Origin: Emcibacter sp048269205
GTDB lineage: Bacteria; Pseudomonadota; Alphaproteobacteria; Sphingomonadales; Emcibacteraceae
Reading direction: 5' to 3'
Assembly (NCBI RefSeq): GCF_048269205.1
Contig: NZ_JBLXJC010000001.1
Location: 930,001 to 994,000 of the forward strand
DNA: 64,000 nucleotides
Positions 23,466 through 32,628 of the stretch are shown here, in pieces. Position 1 is the stretch's first letter. Every line of letters starts with the position of its first letter. The position numbers and the translations under genes were made by a program. Below the pieces are notes generated by a model that saw only the letters and a list, made by a program, of their open reading frames with translations, was not told the DNA's origin and ran no database searches.

Positions 23466-25715
23466 ATGTCAGGATATGTACTTGAATCATTGCTGTCTCA
23501 GGAGGAATTGAAGTCAGAACTTAGAAATAGGTCGAAGCAATATTTTGAAGCTTCTATTGCGAAGAAAGAATACCCTCTTCATGCCCAGAACGGATGGTAT
23601 ATTGTTCGTGAAAACAAGAATACATTCAGAGTTCGCTTGGATAAGGATAGTCAAGAAAAACTAGAAGATGAGTTCTGGGTCTTATTGACAAAACTAGGTT
23701 TTAATGAACTGAATTCCGGGCGTACCTGCACAATAAACGCGAAAAATTTCACACACAAGTTAAACGTGTTGGCGAAAGATGATGAAACGGTAGTTGTTGC
23801 GGAATGTATTGTAAGTGAGAAAAGGAAACTAGGTCCCGCGATCAAGAAGATTAAAGGGTATCGTGAAGACGTTGTTAAAGCGATCCACGAGAAATATGGC
23901 AGGGAATTTAAGCCAAAATTTGGCTGGCTTTTGGTTACGAGGGATATCACATGGTCCGAGAAAGATTTAGCTGCGGCTCATGAGGCGGATATTTGCCCAA
24001 TCACAGACACCGATCTAGATTACTTTATTGAGCTAGAAAAACATATAAGAACTGCAGCGAGATTTCAATTCTTGGCGAGTGTTTTTCAAGGAAAAACTAT
24101 CGACGAGCTCTCGTTAAAAGTACCTGCAACAAAAGGAAAAATGGGGGGTATTCCCTTTTTTACATTTTTAATTTCGCCAGAACATTTGATGAAGGTTGCG
24201 TATATTGGCCATAAAAGCAGTAGTCCAGTTGAATCATTGGATACTTATCAAAGAATGTTGAAATCACGGCGTTTGAAAGATATTGCAAAATATATCAATG
24301 AGGGTGGCAAGTTCCCAACAAATATTGTTGTGAACTTGGAAACTAAAAGGAAGTTGCAGTTTAATAAAAAAGACGAAATCGGAGGTCTTGCTTTTGGAGA
24401 ACTTAGCTTGCCTAACTCATATGCAAGTGCATGGGTAATAGATGGTCAGCACCGACTGTATGGTTATGCCTTCAGTGAAAGAGCCTCAGATTCTGTAGTT
24501 CCAGTTCTTGCCTTTTTAAATTTGTCACCGGAAGAGCAAAAGGAATTATTTGTCGATATCAATAACAAGCAGGTGAAAGTTCCGAGAAGCTTGTTATTGG
24601 ATATTTATTCAGAGTTGCACTGGGGTTCAATGGATCCGAGACAATCACTTCTGTCTTTAAGCTCAAAAGTTGTCAAGGTACTCGGAGGTACACAATCCTC
24701 TCCCATGTATGAAAGGGTGATTATAGGGGAGCAAAAGAAAACAAATCACCGATGTTTAACCATTACTACAATCGCAGATGCCCTAATAAAGGAGCAGCTG
24801 TTGGGTTCAGTAAATGCTACAGGCGATAGGATTAAACCTGGCATTATAGGCGATGAAAATCTCGAGAACGCTTTAAAAAGATCGACTACATTTCTTTCTC
24901 TCTATTTCGCTTCATTTAAGAAGGCTCTTTCTGAACAGTGGGAGCTAGGTGATGCCAAAGGCGGATACATTTGCACAAACAATGCAATAGTGGCTCAATT
25001 AAAAGTGTTGCGAGCAATATTTGATGTATTGAAAAAAGAAGAAAAGGAAGATTTGCATAAGTTGTCGGTAGATAACTTATATCTGAAGGTTAAGAAGTAC
25101 CTAGATTCTCTTTTAGAATGGTTAAGGGGACAACCAGAGGACAAGTTTGTATCTCTTCGCTCAAAAGTAGGTTCCAAAGGTCAAATTGCTGTAGGTTGGG
25201 AAATGCAACAGGAAATTTTTGAACGAAACTCGAATTTTCTACCGACCGGTTTGAAGGAGTGGATGGCATCTTTTGATAAGGAAGGTACAAAAACAGCCAA
25301 GATTTCATTAGATGAGATCCAGTTGGCTTTATTTAACTTTACATTGTCTTCTATTAAGAAAAAATATGGTGATGAAAGCTGGTGGGTGGATGGAATACCA
25401 GAAACAACAAGACTAAAATGCGTTAACCGCAGAGAAAGAGAGGGACGAAAATATGACGAAGTACGTTATTTGGATCTAATTGATTATCGGTCAATTGCAT
25501 TGGACAACTGGGCTGATTGTTTTCATGAGTATTTTTCGATAAGCGATCAAAAAGGAAATAAAGAAAAGCAAACAAAATGGCTGGTTGAGTTAAACGAAAT
25601 TCGCAAGAAAATCAGCCACCCTGAGAAAGGCTTGTTAACAAAGAAAGAAGTTGAGTTTATTGAAGGACTTAAAAACGAATTAAAAGTAGTATTGCATGAT
25701 TTTTGGCCCAGATAA
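23466..25715 (+). CDS. DGQHR-domain protein with nuclease-like N-terminus and HEPN-like C-terminus
   Basis: The 749-residue protein carries DGQHR at residues 326-330 and DINNKQ at 364-369, the signature of the DGQHR superfamily that includes DndB of DNA phosphorothioation. Residues about 60-190 look like a restriction-endonuclease-like fold, but the expected 'D...E-x-K' core reads KLNVLAKDDETVVVAECIVS, so the Asp and Lys appear replaced. The last 100 residues (LIDYRSIALDNW, then NEIRKKISHP with Arg713-x4-His718) resemble Swt1-type HEPN domains. Base use is strikingly AT-rich against both flanks, indicating transfer. GAGGGGG precedes the ATG at 23466; an ATG at 23445 is the alternative. It converges on a DNA methyltransferase gene. 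Modification reading or defence is inferred. Confidence 0.78.
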   Translation: MSGYVLESLLSQEELKSELRNRSKQYFEASIAKKEYPLHAQNGWYIVRENKNTFRVRLDKDSQEKLEDEFWVLLTKLGFNELNSGRTCTINAKNFTHKLNVLAKDDETVVVAECIVSEKRKLGPAIKKIKGYREDVVKAIHEKYGREFKPKFGWLLVTRDITWSEKDLAAAHEADICPITDTDLDYFIELEKHIRTAARFQFLASVFQGKTIDELSLKVPATKGKMGGIPFFTFLISPEHLMKVAYIGHKSSSPVESLDTYQRMLKSRRLKDIAKYINEGGKFPTNIVVNLETKRKLQFNKKDEIGGLAFGELSLPNSYASAWVIDGQHRLYGYAFSERASDSVVPVLAFLNLSPEEQKELFVDINNKQVKVPRSLLLDIYSELHWGSMDPRQSLLSLSSKVVKVLGGTQSSPMYERVIIGEQKKTNHRCLTITTIADALIKEQLLGSVNATGDRIKPGIIGDENLENALKRSTTFLSLYFASFKKALSEQWELGDAKGGYICTNNAIVAQLKVLRAIFDVLKKEEKEDLHKLSVDNLYLKVKKYLDSLLEWLRGQPEDKFVSLRSKVGSKGQIAVGWEMQQEIFERNSNFLPTGLKEWMASFDKEGTKTAKISLDEIQLALFNFTLSSIKKKYGDESWWVDGIPETTRLKCVNRREREGRKYDEVRYLDLIDYRSIALDNWADCFHEYFSISDQKGNKEKQTKWLVELNEIRKKISHPEKGLLTKKEVEFIEGLKNELKVVLHDFWPR

Positions 25716-25755
25716 GTCGTTTATAGTAAGCCCTAGGAAGAGGGGGCATGTTTGG

Positions 25756-26589
25756 CTAAAAACATTTAACAATTAACTCCTCGTAAGAGCCTCTTCCTTC
25801 TGCTTTGCCGGATATCACGCTGGCCCGTGAAAGTTTGATCAAGTCACCAATATCTCGATACAACTCCATGACGCTTTCATGGTACGCGTTTGTAAGCAAT
25901 ACTTTTGCACCTCGCTCGACCGCTCCGGCAACTGCATCTCTAAGTCTTATTTGGTCATCCCAGGAAAAGAGGGTTTCGTTGTATTTGATAAAGCCATTCA
26001 GGTTGTGCTTCACCGTATACGGTGGATCAACGAATAAAAAGTCACCAGATCCTGCTTGATCAATTGCCACTTCGAAGTCGCCACTGATTAGGTCTGTTGA
26101 TTGAAGGAGTGATGATATAGTCTCGAAATCATCAGTGTCCAGCACTACATTTTTCTTCGTTCCAATGGGTACATTGAATTGTCCCTTGAGGTTGACGCGA
26201 TAGAGACCATTCCAGCAAGTGCGGTTTAAATAGATGAACTTTGCAGCTTGCTCTATTGGATCAATTGGCGTCGAACAGCGGATTTGATAATAGTAATTCT
26301 TAGAGTGCTCTCGGTGGTGAACGTCCAACGCACACTCAAGTGCCTGCCAATTGTCTTTAATGACTTGATAGGTATTGATGAGCTCAGCATTTGAGTCATT
26401 CAAGATAGCAGTATGAGGTTTTAGATGGAAGAAAACAGCACCACTTCCCAAGAAGGGTTCAATAAAACGATTGAATTCAACATCAAGTAAATCATGATGT
26501 CTTTCTATCAGCCAGCGTTTACCACCAGCCCATTTCAGAAATGGAATAATAATCGGACGATCATCCTGTGTGGAACTATTGCTGCTCAT
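25756..26589 (-). CDS. D12-class DNA adenine N6-methyltransferase (Dam/DpnM-like)
   Basis: The 277-residue enzyme has the alpha-class amino-methyltransferase order: FLKWAGGK (residues 17-24, motif X), EPFLGSG (44-50, SAM-binding motif I) and DPPY (188-191, catalytic motif IV), with AKFIYLNRTCWNGLYRVN in the target-recognition part. Dam, DpnM and phage T4 Dam share this order and mostly methylate GATC; that specificity is a guess here. I use the ATG at 26589 preceded by GGGGGAGG; a TTG at 26622 is open. It shares low GC with the convergent DGQHR gene, 40 bases away, so it is probably the modification partner of that gene rather than a cell-cycle methylase (alphaproteobacterial CcrM is of another type). 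Confidence 0.88.
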   Translation of the reverse strand: MSSNSSTQDDRPIIIPFLKWAGGKRWLIERHHDLLDVEFNRFIEPFLGSGAVFFHLKPHTAILNDSNAELINTYQVIKDNWQALECALDVHHREHSKNYYYQIRCSTPIDPIEQAAKFIYLNRTCWNGLYRVNLKGQFNVPIGTKKNVVLDTDDFETISSLLQSTDLISGDFEVAIDQAGSGDFLFVDPPYTVKHNLNGFIKYNETLFSWDDQIRLRDAVAGAVERGAKVLLTNAYHESVMELYRDIGDLIKLSRASVISGKAEGRGSYEELIVKCF

Positions 26590-26658
26590 TTCCTCCCCCT
26601 CTGACGAAATATACTTATACAACTACTAATTGTCATCAGGTTTTTATTTTCTTGTAGA

Positions 26659-28872
26659 CTAAAACTTCCGCGGCGTGGGCGTATTGCTCTTTTTCCGATA
26701 CTGCCTTGTGCCCGGTCTTCCCGCCGTGGACCGGCCTGACCCGCGCTTTTGCGGTTTATGCGCCGGGGCAATGCCTAGTTCCGCATCCTCGAGCCGTTTG
26801 ATCTCGTCCCGCAATCGTGCCGCTTCCTCGAATTCCAGGTTGCCGGCGGCTTCGCGCATGTCCTTCTCGAGCCCGTCGATATAGGCGCGCAGGTTATGGC
26901 CGACCAGGTTATTGTCCTCGGTGCCGGTTTCGACCAGTACATGGTCGCCCTCGGCCACACCGTCGAGGATATCGCCGATATTCTTCTTGATGCTTTCCGG
27001 GGTGATGCCGTGTTCTTCATTATAGGCGAGCTGTTTTTCCCGGCGGCGGTCGGTCTCGTCCAGCGCCGCCTGCATGCTCCTCGTGATTTTATCGGCATAC
27101 AGGATCACCCGGCCGTCCACATTACGGGCCGCCCGGCCGATGGTCTGGATGAGGGAGGTTTCTGAGCGCAAAAAGCCTTCCTTGTCCGCATCCAAAATCG
27201 CCACCAGCCCGCATTCGGGAATGTCGAGGCCTTCGCGAAGCAGGTTGATGCCGACCAGGATATCAAAGGCGCCGATGCGTAAATCCCGAATGATTTCAAT
27301 GCGTTCCAGGGTATCTATGTCGCTGTGCAGATAACGGACCTTGAGGCCGTTTTCATCGAGATATTCGGTCAAATCCTCGGCCATGCGCTTGGTCAGCGTG
27401 GTGACGAGGACGCGGTAGCCGGCCTCGATGCTGGCCCGGGCCTCATGCAGCAGGTCGTCCACTTGCGTTTCCACCGGGCGGATGTCGCAGGGCGGATCGA
27501 TCAGGCCGGTGGGCCGGATCACCTGCTCGACGAATTCGCCGCCGGTCTGTTCCAGCTCCCAGTTCCCCGGGGTGGCGGAGACATAGACCGACTGCGGCCG
27601 CATGCGGTCCCATTCGTCGAATTTCAGCGGCCGGTTGTCCACACAGCTCGGCAGCCGGAAGCCAAAGTCGGCGAGGGTCTTTTTGCGGGCAAAGTCGCCC
27701 CGGCTCATGCCGCCCACCTGCGGCACGCTGACATGGCTTTCATCGACAAACAGCAGCATGTTGCCGGGCAGATACTCAAACAGGGTCGGCGGCGGCTCGC
27801 CCGGGTGGCGGCCGGTGAGGTGGCGGCTATAATTCTCGATCCCTGAGCAATGGCCGGTGGCGGCCATCATTTCCAGATCCAGGGTCACCCGTTCGCGAAG
27901 CCGCGCTTCCTCCAGGATCTTGCCGTTGGCCTGCAATTCCTTCAGCCGGTCATTCAGCTCGACCTTGATGGTTTTCATGGCCTGTTCCAGGCTCGGCCCG
28001 GCGGTGACATAATGGCTGTTGGCATACAGTTTGACCTGCTCCAGGTCCGCCACTTTCTCGCCGGTCAGCGGATCGAACAGGGTGATTTTCTCGAGCTCGT
28101 CGCCAAAGAAATCAAGCCGCCAGGCCCGGTCCTCGTAATGGCTGGGGAAAACCTCGATGACATCGCCGCGGACCCGGAACGTGCCGCGCTGGAAGGCCTG
28201 GTCGTTGCGCCGGTACTGCAGCTTGACCATCTGTTGCAGAAGCTCCCGCCGGTCGAACTGCATGCCGACCTCAAAGGGGATGGTCATTTCCAGATAGGCC
28301 TCGGGCGAGCCCATGCCGTAGATGCAGCTCACCGAGGCAACGATGATCACATCGTCGCGCTCAAACAGGGCCCGGGTCGCGGCATGGCGCATACGGTCGA
28401 TCTGTTCGTTGATGCTGGCGTCTTTTTCGATATAGGTGTCGGAGCGGGGGACGTAAGCCTCCGGCTGATAATAATCATAGTAGGAGACGAAATATTCAAC
28501 CGCATTGTCCGGGAAGAAAGACTTCATCTCGCCGTACAGCTGAGCGGCCAGGGTCTTGTTATGGGCCATGATGATGGCCGGGCGCTGGGTCCGCTGGATA
28601 ATCTGGGCCATGGTATAGGTCTTGCCCGAGCCGGTCACGCCCAGCAGCACCTGGTCACTGAGCCCGTCGTTCAGCCCTTCCACCAGTGAATCGATGGCCG
28701 CCGGCTGATCGCCGGAGGGTTGAAACTCGCTCTCCAGGCGGAACGGAATCCCGCCCTCGGTCTTGTCGGGGCGTTCGAATTTGCCTTTTGCCATATTTGA
28801 CGTTGGCCCGTCGAATGCCATCTGCGGGCGTTCTGACAGGATGTTGCTGTTATTGTCTGATTTTGGGCTCAT
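26659..28872 (-). CDS. uvrB: Excinuclease ABC subunit B
   Basis: UvrB is the damage-verifying helicase-like core of nucleotide excision repair. The 737-residue protein has Walker A GVTGSGKT, the beta-hairpin region with SYYDYYQPEAYVPRSDTYIE, Walker B LLFVDESHV, helicase motifs V/VI (GINLLREGLDIPE, QTIGRAARN) and a C-terminal UVR motif (MREAAGNLEFEEAARLRDEI) that binds UvrC. A basic tail (RGSGRSTAGRPGTRQYRKKS) and a short N-terminal extension frame the core. Its 3' end borders the AT-rich island at 23.4-26.6 kb. Confidence 0.97.
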   Translation of the reverse strand: MSPKSDNNSNILSERPQMAFDGPTSNMAKGKFERPDKTEGGIPFRLESEFQPSGDQPAAIDSLVEGLNDGLSDQVLLGVTGSGKTYTMAQIIQRTQRPAIIMAHNKTLAAQLYGEMKSFFPDNAVEYFVSYYDYYQPEAYVPRSDTYIEKDASINEQIDRMRHAATRALFERDDVIIVASVSCIYGMGSPEAYLEMTIPFEVGMQFDRRELLQQMVKLQYRRNDQAFQRGTFRVRGDVIEVFPSHYEDRAWRLDFFGDELEKITLFDPLTGEKVADLEQVKLYANSHYVTAGPSLEQAMKTIKVELNDRLKELQANGKILEEARLRERVTLDLEMMAATGHCSGIENYSRHLTGRHPGEPPPTLFEYLPGNMLLFVDESHVSVPQVGGMSRGDFARKKTLADFGFRLPSCVDNRPLKFDEWDRMRPQSVYVSATPGNWELEQTGGEFVEQVIRPTGLIDPPCDIRPVETQVDDLLHEARASIEAGYRVLVTTLTKRMAEDLTEYLDENGLKVRYLHSDIDTLERIEIIRDLRIGAFDILVGINLLREGLDIPECGLVAILDADKEGFLRSETSLIQTIGRAARNVDGRVILYADKITRSMQAALDETDRRREKQLAYNEEHGITPESIKKNIGDILDGVAEGDHVLVETGTEDNNLVGHNLRAYIDGLEKDMREAAGNLEFEEAARLRDEIKRLEDAELGIAPAHKPQKRGSGRSTAGRPGTRQYRKKSNTPTPRKF

Positions 28873-28947
28873 ATCCCCATAATGGGGCTTCGCGGCGGCT
28901 TTTTCCAGTACGGTTTTTGAATTTATTTTGTTTCCGGTTGGCGCGGA

Positions 28948-29442
28948 TCAGTCGGGCAGGCACCACCAGCTTTCAACATGGTGGGTGCCGACCTTTTCTT
29001 CGTCCAGGAAACGGGAATAGAGCAGGCCGTTTGTGCCCATGGTGGCGACCCACCGCTGCATTTTTTCCGGCAACTGGATGTCATTTCCCTCCCGGAGCGG
29101 ATGCTGGCGATGGATGATCGGTGTCTGTGTAAAGACATCTGTGCCGAGGACAGTGAGGAATTTGGCTTCAAACCAGTGGGTGAGGAAAAATCCTCCGGTT
29201 TTGCCCGTGCCGAGGCCAAATCCGACCCGGATTGTTTTTCCCTGTTCAACGGCTGTGACAAGGTTTTCTTTACTGCCTCGAAGGACCCGGCCGTCCTGGG
29301 CAATGGTAACCAGGTGATGGGTGCAGACCCGGGGTGTGGTCCCGGCTTTTGTATTGTCGGCGAGGGCGGGGGAAATTATGCCCGTCACAAACAGGGCGGT
29401 ACAAAGCAGGCTGATGCAGCTTTTCAATAAGTTCCCGGCCAT
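28948..29442 (-). CDS. Secreted protein of unknown function
   Basis: The 164-residue product begins with a Sec-type signal peptide (LLKSCISLLCTALFVTGIIS, cleavage near ALADN). The mature part has two cysteines, one near the N-terminus (PRVCTHHLV) and one at the very end (SWWCLPD), a Gly-rich stretch (IRVGFGLGTGKTGGFFLTHW) and several aromatics. I recognise no family. The ATG at 29442 is preferred because the signal peptide begins there; the open frame extends to 29538. It lies between uvrB and the O-acylation pair with no obvious link to either. Confidence 0.55.
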   Translation of the reverse strand: MAGNLLKSCISLLCTALFVTGIISPALADNTKAGTTPRVCTHHLVTIAQDGRVLRGSKENLVTAVEQGKTIRVGFGLGTGKTGGFFLTHWFEAKFLTVLGTDVFTQTPIIHRQHPLREGNDIQLPEKMQRWVATMGTNGLLYSRFLDEEKVGTHHVESWWCLPD

Positions 29443-29585
29443 GTTTCGTCCCCATGTTCCAGTAGGCAATTTTCGTTTCAGCCTGCCATTGAACAAGAAG
29501 CAGCGCCAAAGAAAAAGTCTTCTGCGATAAGGGGGCAATAATTTGCGACCGACGCCGGGGGAGTGACCCGGCGGGGTTTTTAAAC

Positions 29586-30803
29586 TTATTGATCAAAGAA
29601 GCCGTCGATAAAATCCACTTCGTCCGGGGTGGCGTTCTGCCAGTCCTCCAGCACCCGCCGGTCGGCCTCCAGATTCTCCTTCAGGCTGTCCAGGGTGAGC
29701 GTCTGGCCAAAGGCCACTGAACAGTCGCCCAGCAGCCGCCGGACCATCAAATCGCCAAGTTCCCGGCGGTAATGGGCCGGTTCCCAGAACCAGTTCAACG
29801 GTGTCTTCCCGGCGTTCAAAACCGGCTCGGTGTGATAGGGGGTGATGCGGCTGAAATCGACAATGTTCACCCCGTCGCCATAATCCTCGAAAGTGGTGAG
29901 CGCCATTTTCCATTTCTCGAACTCCCCCCACAGTCCGGCGCGTTCGATCACCTGTAGATACTGGATATGATAGGGATTGATGAAAATATGCACCTCTATG
30001 TCCCGGGCGCGCAGCTCCGTCACAAAACGATCAAGCAGGGCCAGTTCGTTGGACCAGTGCCCGGCCTTGTAAAAGGCCTGCCATTTTTTCCGGGTGAAAC
30101 TTTTCACAAGCTGCGGGTTTTTCTGCTTATAAAGGGTCATCACCCCTTCCTTGCGGGTGTTCCAGGCCATATCGTTGCCCGGGTTGAAGCCGTCGGGTGT
30201 GAGGGTGCTGCCGTGGGTTTTTTGGCCCATAAGTGTACTGACGCTGTCCAGAACCCCGCTGAGGGAGATGAGCGGCATGGCCAGGTCCCTGACTTTCTGA
30301 AGGCCATAGTCCGGGTTTTTCGTGCCGTCCCAGTGATATTTTTTCCGCTTGTCATAATCTTCAGGGGCAGGGGGCCAGTCCCGGGGACGGTCGTCCGGCG
30401 CCACCAGAAAATCCAGGAAATCGACGCCGATCAGCACGGTTTGGATTTTTTTGTCCCGCACGATATCCAGGGCATAGCCGTACTGCATGCCGATCGAACT
30501 GCCGGGCAGACCCAGGTTAAAGGCCTTCTGACCGCGGGCCCTGAACAGTTCATGATCCGGATCTATGCCCATTTCCACCCGGCTGTTGCCGACAATCAAA
30601 ACGTCCATGTCGGTGCGGTGGGCCACATGCAGCCGGGCCTGGCGGGAATGGGGGCCGGCCTCGGGCTTGACGGCATTAAAGCCTTCTTTCGGCGCATGGC
30701 CATACATCAGGTAGGGGTCGGTCACATATGTCAGGGTCGCCGCAGCGGCCAGAAACAGAAGGACAAAGGCCAGCCAGAAAAGGAAGAATTTTTTCATGCT
30801 CAT
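29586..30803 (-). CDS. SGNH-hydrolase-like periplasmic protein of a polysaccharide O-acetylation pair
   Basis: The 405-residue protein has one N-terminal membrane anchor (FFLFWLAFVLLFLAAAATLT) and a large extracytoplasmic domain. VLIVGNSRVEMGIDPDHELF contains the block I-like 'G-N-S-R' seen in AlgX/AlgJ/DltD-like SGNH folds, and WFWEPAHYRRELGDLMVRRL near the end supplies a Glu/His block V. It starts 16 bases after the MBOAT gene. In alginate- and cellulose-type systems an MBOAT protein moves acyl groups across the membrane and an SGNH protein places them on the glycan; that division of work is inferred here. The glycan is unknown. Confidence 0.72.
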   Translation of the reverse strand: MSMKKFFLFWLAFVLLFLAAAATLTYVTDPYLMYGHAPKEGFNAVKPEAGPHSRQARLHVAHRTDMDVLIVGNSRVEMGIDPDHELFRARGQKAFNLGLPGSSIGMQYGYALDIVRDKKIQTVLIGVDFLDFLVAPDDRPRDWPPAPEDYDKRKKYHWDGTKNPDYGLQKVRDLAMPLISLSGVLDSVSTLMGQKTHGSTLTPDGFNPGNDMAWNTRKEGVMTLYKQKNPQLVKSFTRKKWQAFYKAGHWSNELALLDRFVTELRARDIEVHIFINPYHIQYLQVIERAGLWGEFEKWKMALTTFEDYGDGVNIVDFSRITPYHTEPVLNAGKTPLNWFWEPAHYRRELGDLMVRRLLGDCSVAFGQTLTLDSLKENLEADRRVLEDWQNATPDEVDFIDGFFDQ

Positions 30804-30819
30804 GATATCGCCTCCCGCC

Positions 30820-32406
30820 CTAGAACTGGAAATAAAGGAATTCGGAAATCTGGCTCAGGGCCAGTATTCCGGTAACGGTCAGGAAGGCACAGACGGCGGC
30901 CCAGCCGGGAGAGGGGCGGAATTTGATCCGCCGCATCAGAAGACTGTCGCTCATCAGGCTGTATCGGGCATCTTGCTCTGAAGGCACCTGGTTATAGGCG
31001 GGCTCGAATTTTTCCATGATCTGCTGGGTATTGGGCAGCAGAAGCGCCGCCGGCAGCAGGGCGATGATCCAGATCCAGGTCCAGACGAAGTCGCTGCCGC
31101 CGCCAAGGGAGAAGTGGACCCCGAGCCCGGTGAGCGCCTCTTTCAGCGGGCCCAGGTGCACGGCGATGCCGTTGGGGATGCTGATATGGCTCATGCCGCT
31201 CATGCCTTTCAGGATCACAGCGGCGGTATCGTAATTTTCCGCCCGGAAGAACACCCAGCCCACTACCACGGCGATAAAAGTGATGGCCCAGGCGCAGCCG
31301 CGCCACAGGCAGGAGTTATTCAGTCCCTCCCAGCCCAGCATACGGACCACATAATGCCAGCCGTGGTTGACGACCAGATAAAAACCATGCAGGGCGCCCC
31401 AGATAACGAAGGTCCAGCCGGCCCCGTGCCACAGGCCGCCGAGCAGCATGGTGGCGCTGAGATTGACATAGCGCCGGGCCTTGCCCTTGCGGTTGCCGCC
31501 GAGCGGGATATAGACATAGTCGCGCAGGAAGCGGGAAAGGGTCATGTGCCAGCGCCGCCAGAATTCGGTGATGCTGAGCGATTTATAGGGCGAATGGAAG
31601 TTGAGCGGTAGCTTGATGCCAAATAGCCGCGCTGCACCGATGGCCATATCCGAATAGCCGGAAAAGTCGAAATAGAGCTGCAGGGTATAGGCCAGTGCCC
31701 CGCCCCAGGCCTCGAAAAAACCGATCTCTGCCCCGCTGTCGGCTGCATTGAACACCGGCGTGGCATAGGCGGCAACCCCGTCCGCCAGCACCGCTTTCTT
31801 GAACAGGCCCATGGAGAAGATCATCAGGCCGATGGTGATATTGTCGAGCCTGAGGCGCATCTTCTCGTCCCGCATGAACTGGGGCAGCATTTCCTTGTGA
31901 TGGACGATGGGCCCGGCGATCAGCTGCGGGAAAAAGGTCACAAACAGGGCGTAATGGAGGAATTTATATTCCTTAGTGATGCCCTCATAGGCATCGACCA
32001 GATAGGCGATCTGCTGGAAGGTGAAGAAGGAAATGGCCAGCGGCAGGATGATGGTGCCGATCTGCCAGTCAAGGCCGGTCAGGGCCGCCACATTTTCCAC
32101 GAAAAATCCGGCATATTTGTAATAGCCGAGCAGCCCCAGGTTAAAGACAATGCCCAGCGTCAGGATGCTCTTTTTTTGCAGGCGGCCCGCAACACCGTTG
32201 CCCAGCAACCGGCCGACAGCGAAGTTGACCGCCATGGAGAGGATAATCAGGAACAGATATTTCGGATTCCACCAGCCGTAAAAGAACAGCGAGGCCAGCA
32301 CCAGAACGCCGATGGCTTTCTCGTGATCGAAGCGCGAAACCAGGAAAAACAGCGCCACCGTTGCCGGTAAAAAGGCAAAAATAAATTCATAGGAATTGAA
32401 AAGCAC
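30820..32406 (-). CDS. MBOAT family O-acyltransferase (AlgI-like)
   Basis: The 528-residue polytopic membrane protein follows the AlgI pattern: LFNSYEFIFAFLPATVALFF at the N-terminus, GPIVHHKEMLPQF, DFSGYSDMAIGAARLFGIKL, the FWRRWHMTLSRFLRDYVYIP signature and the active-site histidine in LLGGLWHGAGWTFVIWGALH. I place the start at a GTG at 32406 preceded by AAGGGGCGG, matching usual MBOAT N-termini; an upstream frame opens at 32433. It is the first gene of a two-gene operon with the SGNH-like protein. The role is to transport acyl groups for extracellular polysaccharide O-acylation. Confidence 0.9.
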   Translation of the reverse strand: MLFNSYEFIFAFLPATVALFFLVSRFDHEKAIGVLVLASLFFYGWWNPKYLFLIILSMAVNFAVGRLLGNGVAGRLQKKSILTLGIVFNLGLLGYYKYAGFFVENVAALTGLDWQIGTIILPLAISFFTFQQIAYLVDAYEGITKEYKFLHYALFVTFFPQLIAGPIVHHKEMLPQFMRDEKMRLRLDNITIGLMIFSMGLFKKAVLADGVAAYATPVFNAADSGAEIGFFEAWGGALAYTLQLYFDFSGYSDMAIGAARLFGIKLPLNFHSPYKSLSITEFWRRWHMTLSRFLRDYVYIPLGGNRKGKARRYVNLSATMLLGGLWHGAGWTFVIWGALHGFYLVVNHGWHYVVRMLGWEGLNNSCLWRGCAWAITFIAVVVGWVFFRAENYDTAAVILKGMSGMSHISIPNGIAVHLGPLKEALTGLGVHFSLGGGSDFVWTWIWIIALLPAALLLPNTQQIMEKFEPAYNQVPSEQDARYSLMSDSLLMRRIKFRPSPGWAAVCAFLTVTGILALSQISEFLYFQF

Positions 32407-32628
32407 GTTATCCGCCCCTTTTGTGTTTCTCACCGTTTCTTAGCGCGGTAATATAAATATATGATAAACAAAGAGGAATTTTCCTCAAACCATAATAGTC
32501 TGATCCTGTGATATTTCTTTCCTCTTTTTGTGAAACTTCCCTTGCAGAAAGTTTCGAGTTTTCGTACGTTCGCGCACGAAATTGACTGTTACCACAACAA
32601 CAGAAGACCACCACAGAAAGGGAAAGAA

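Noticed and set aside
23212..26658. Direct repeats, integrase or tRNA at the edges of the AT-rich island
   Set aside because: I found no matching repeats at 23.2-23.45 kb and 26.6-26.66 kb and no mobility gene, so the mode of transfer is unknown.
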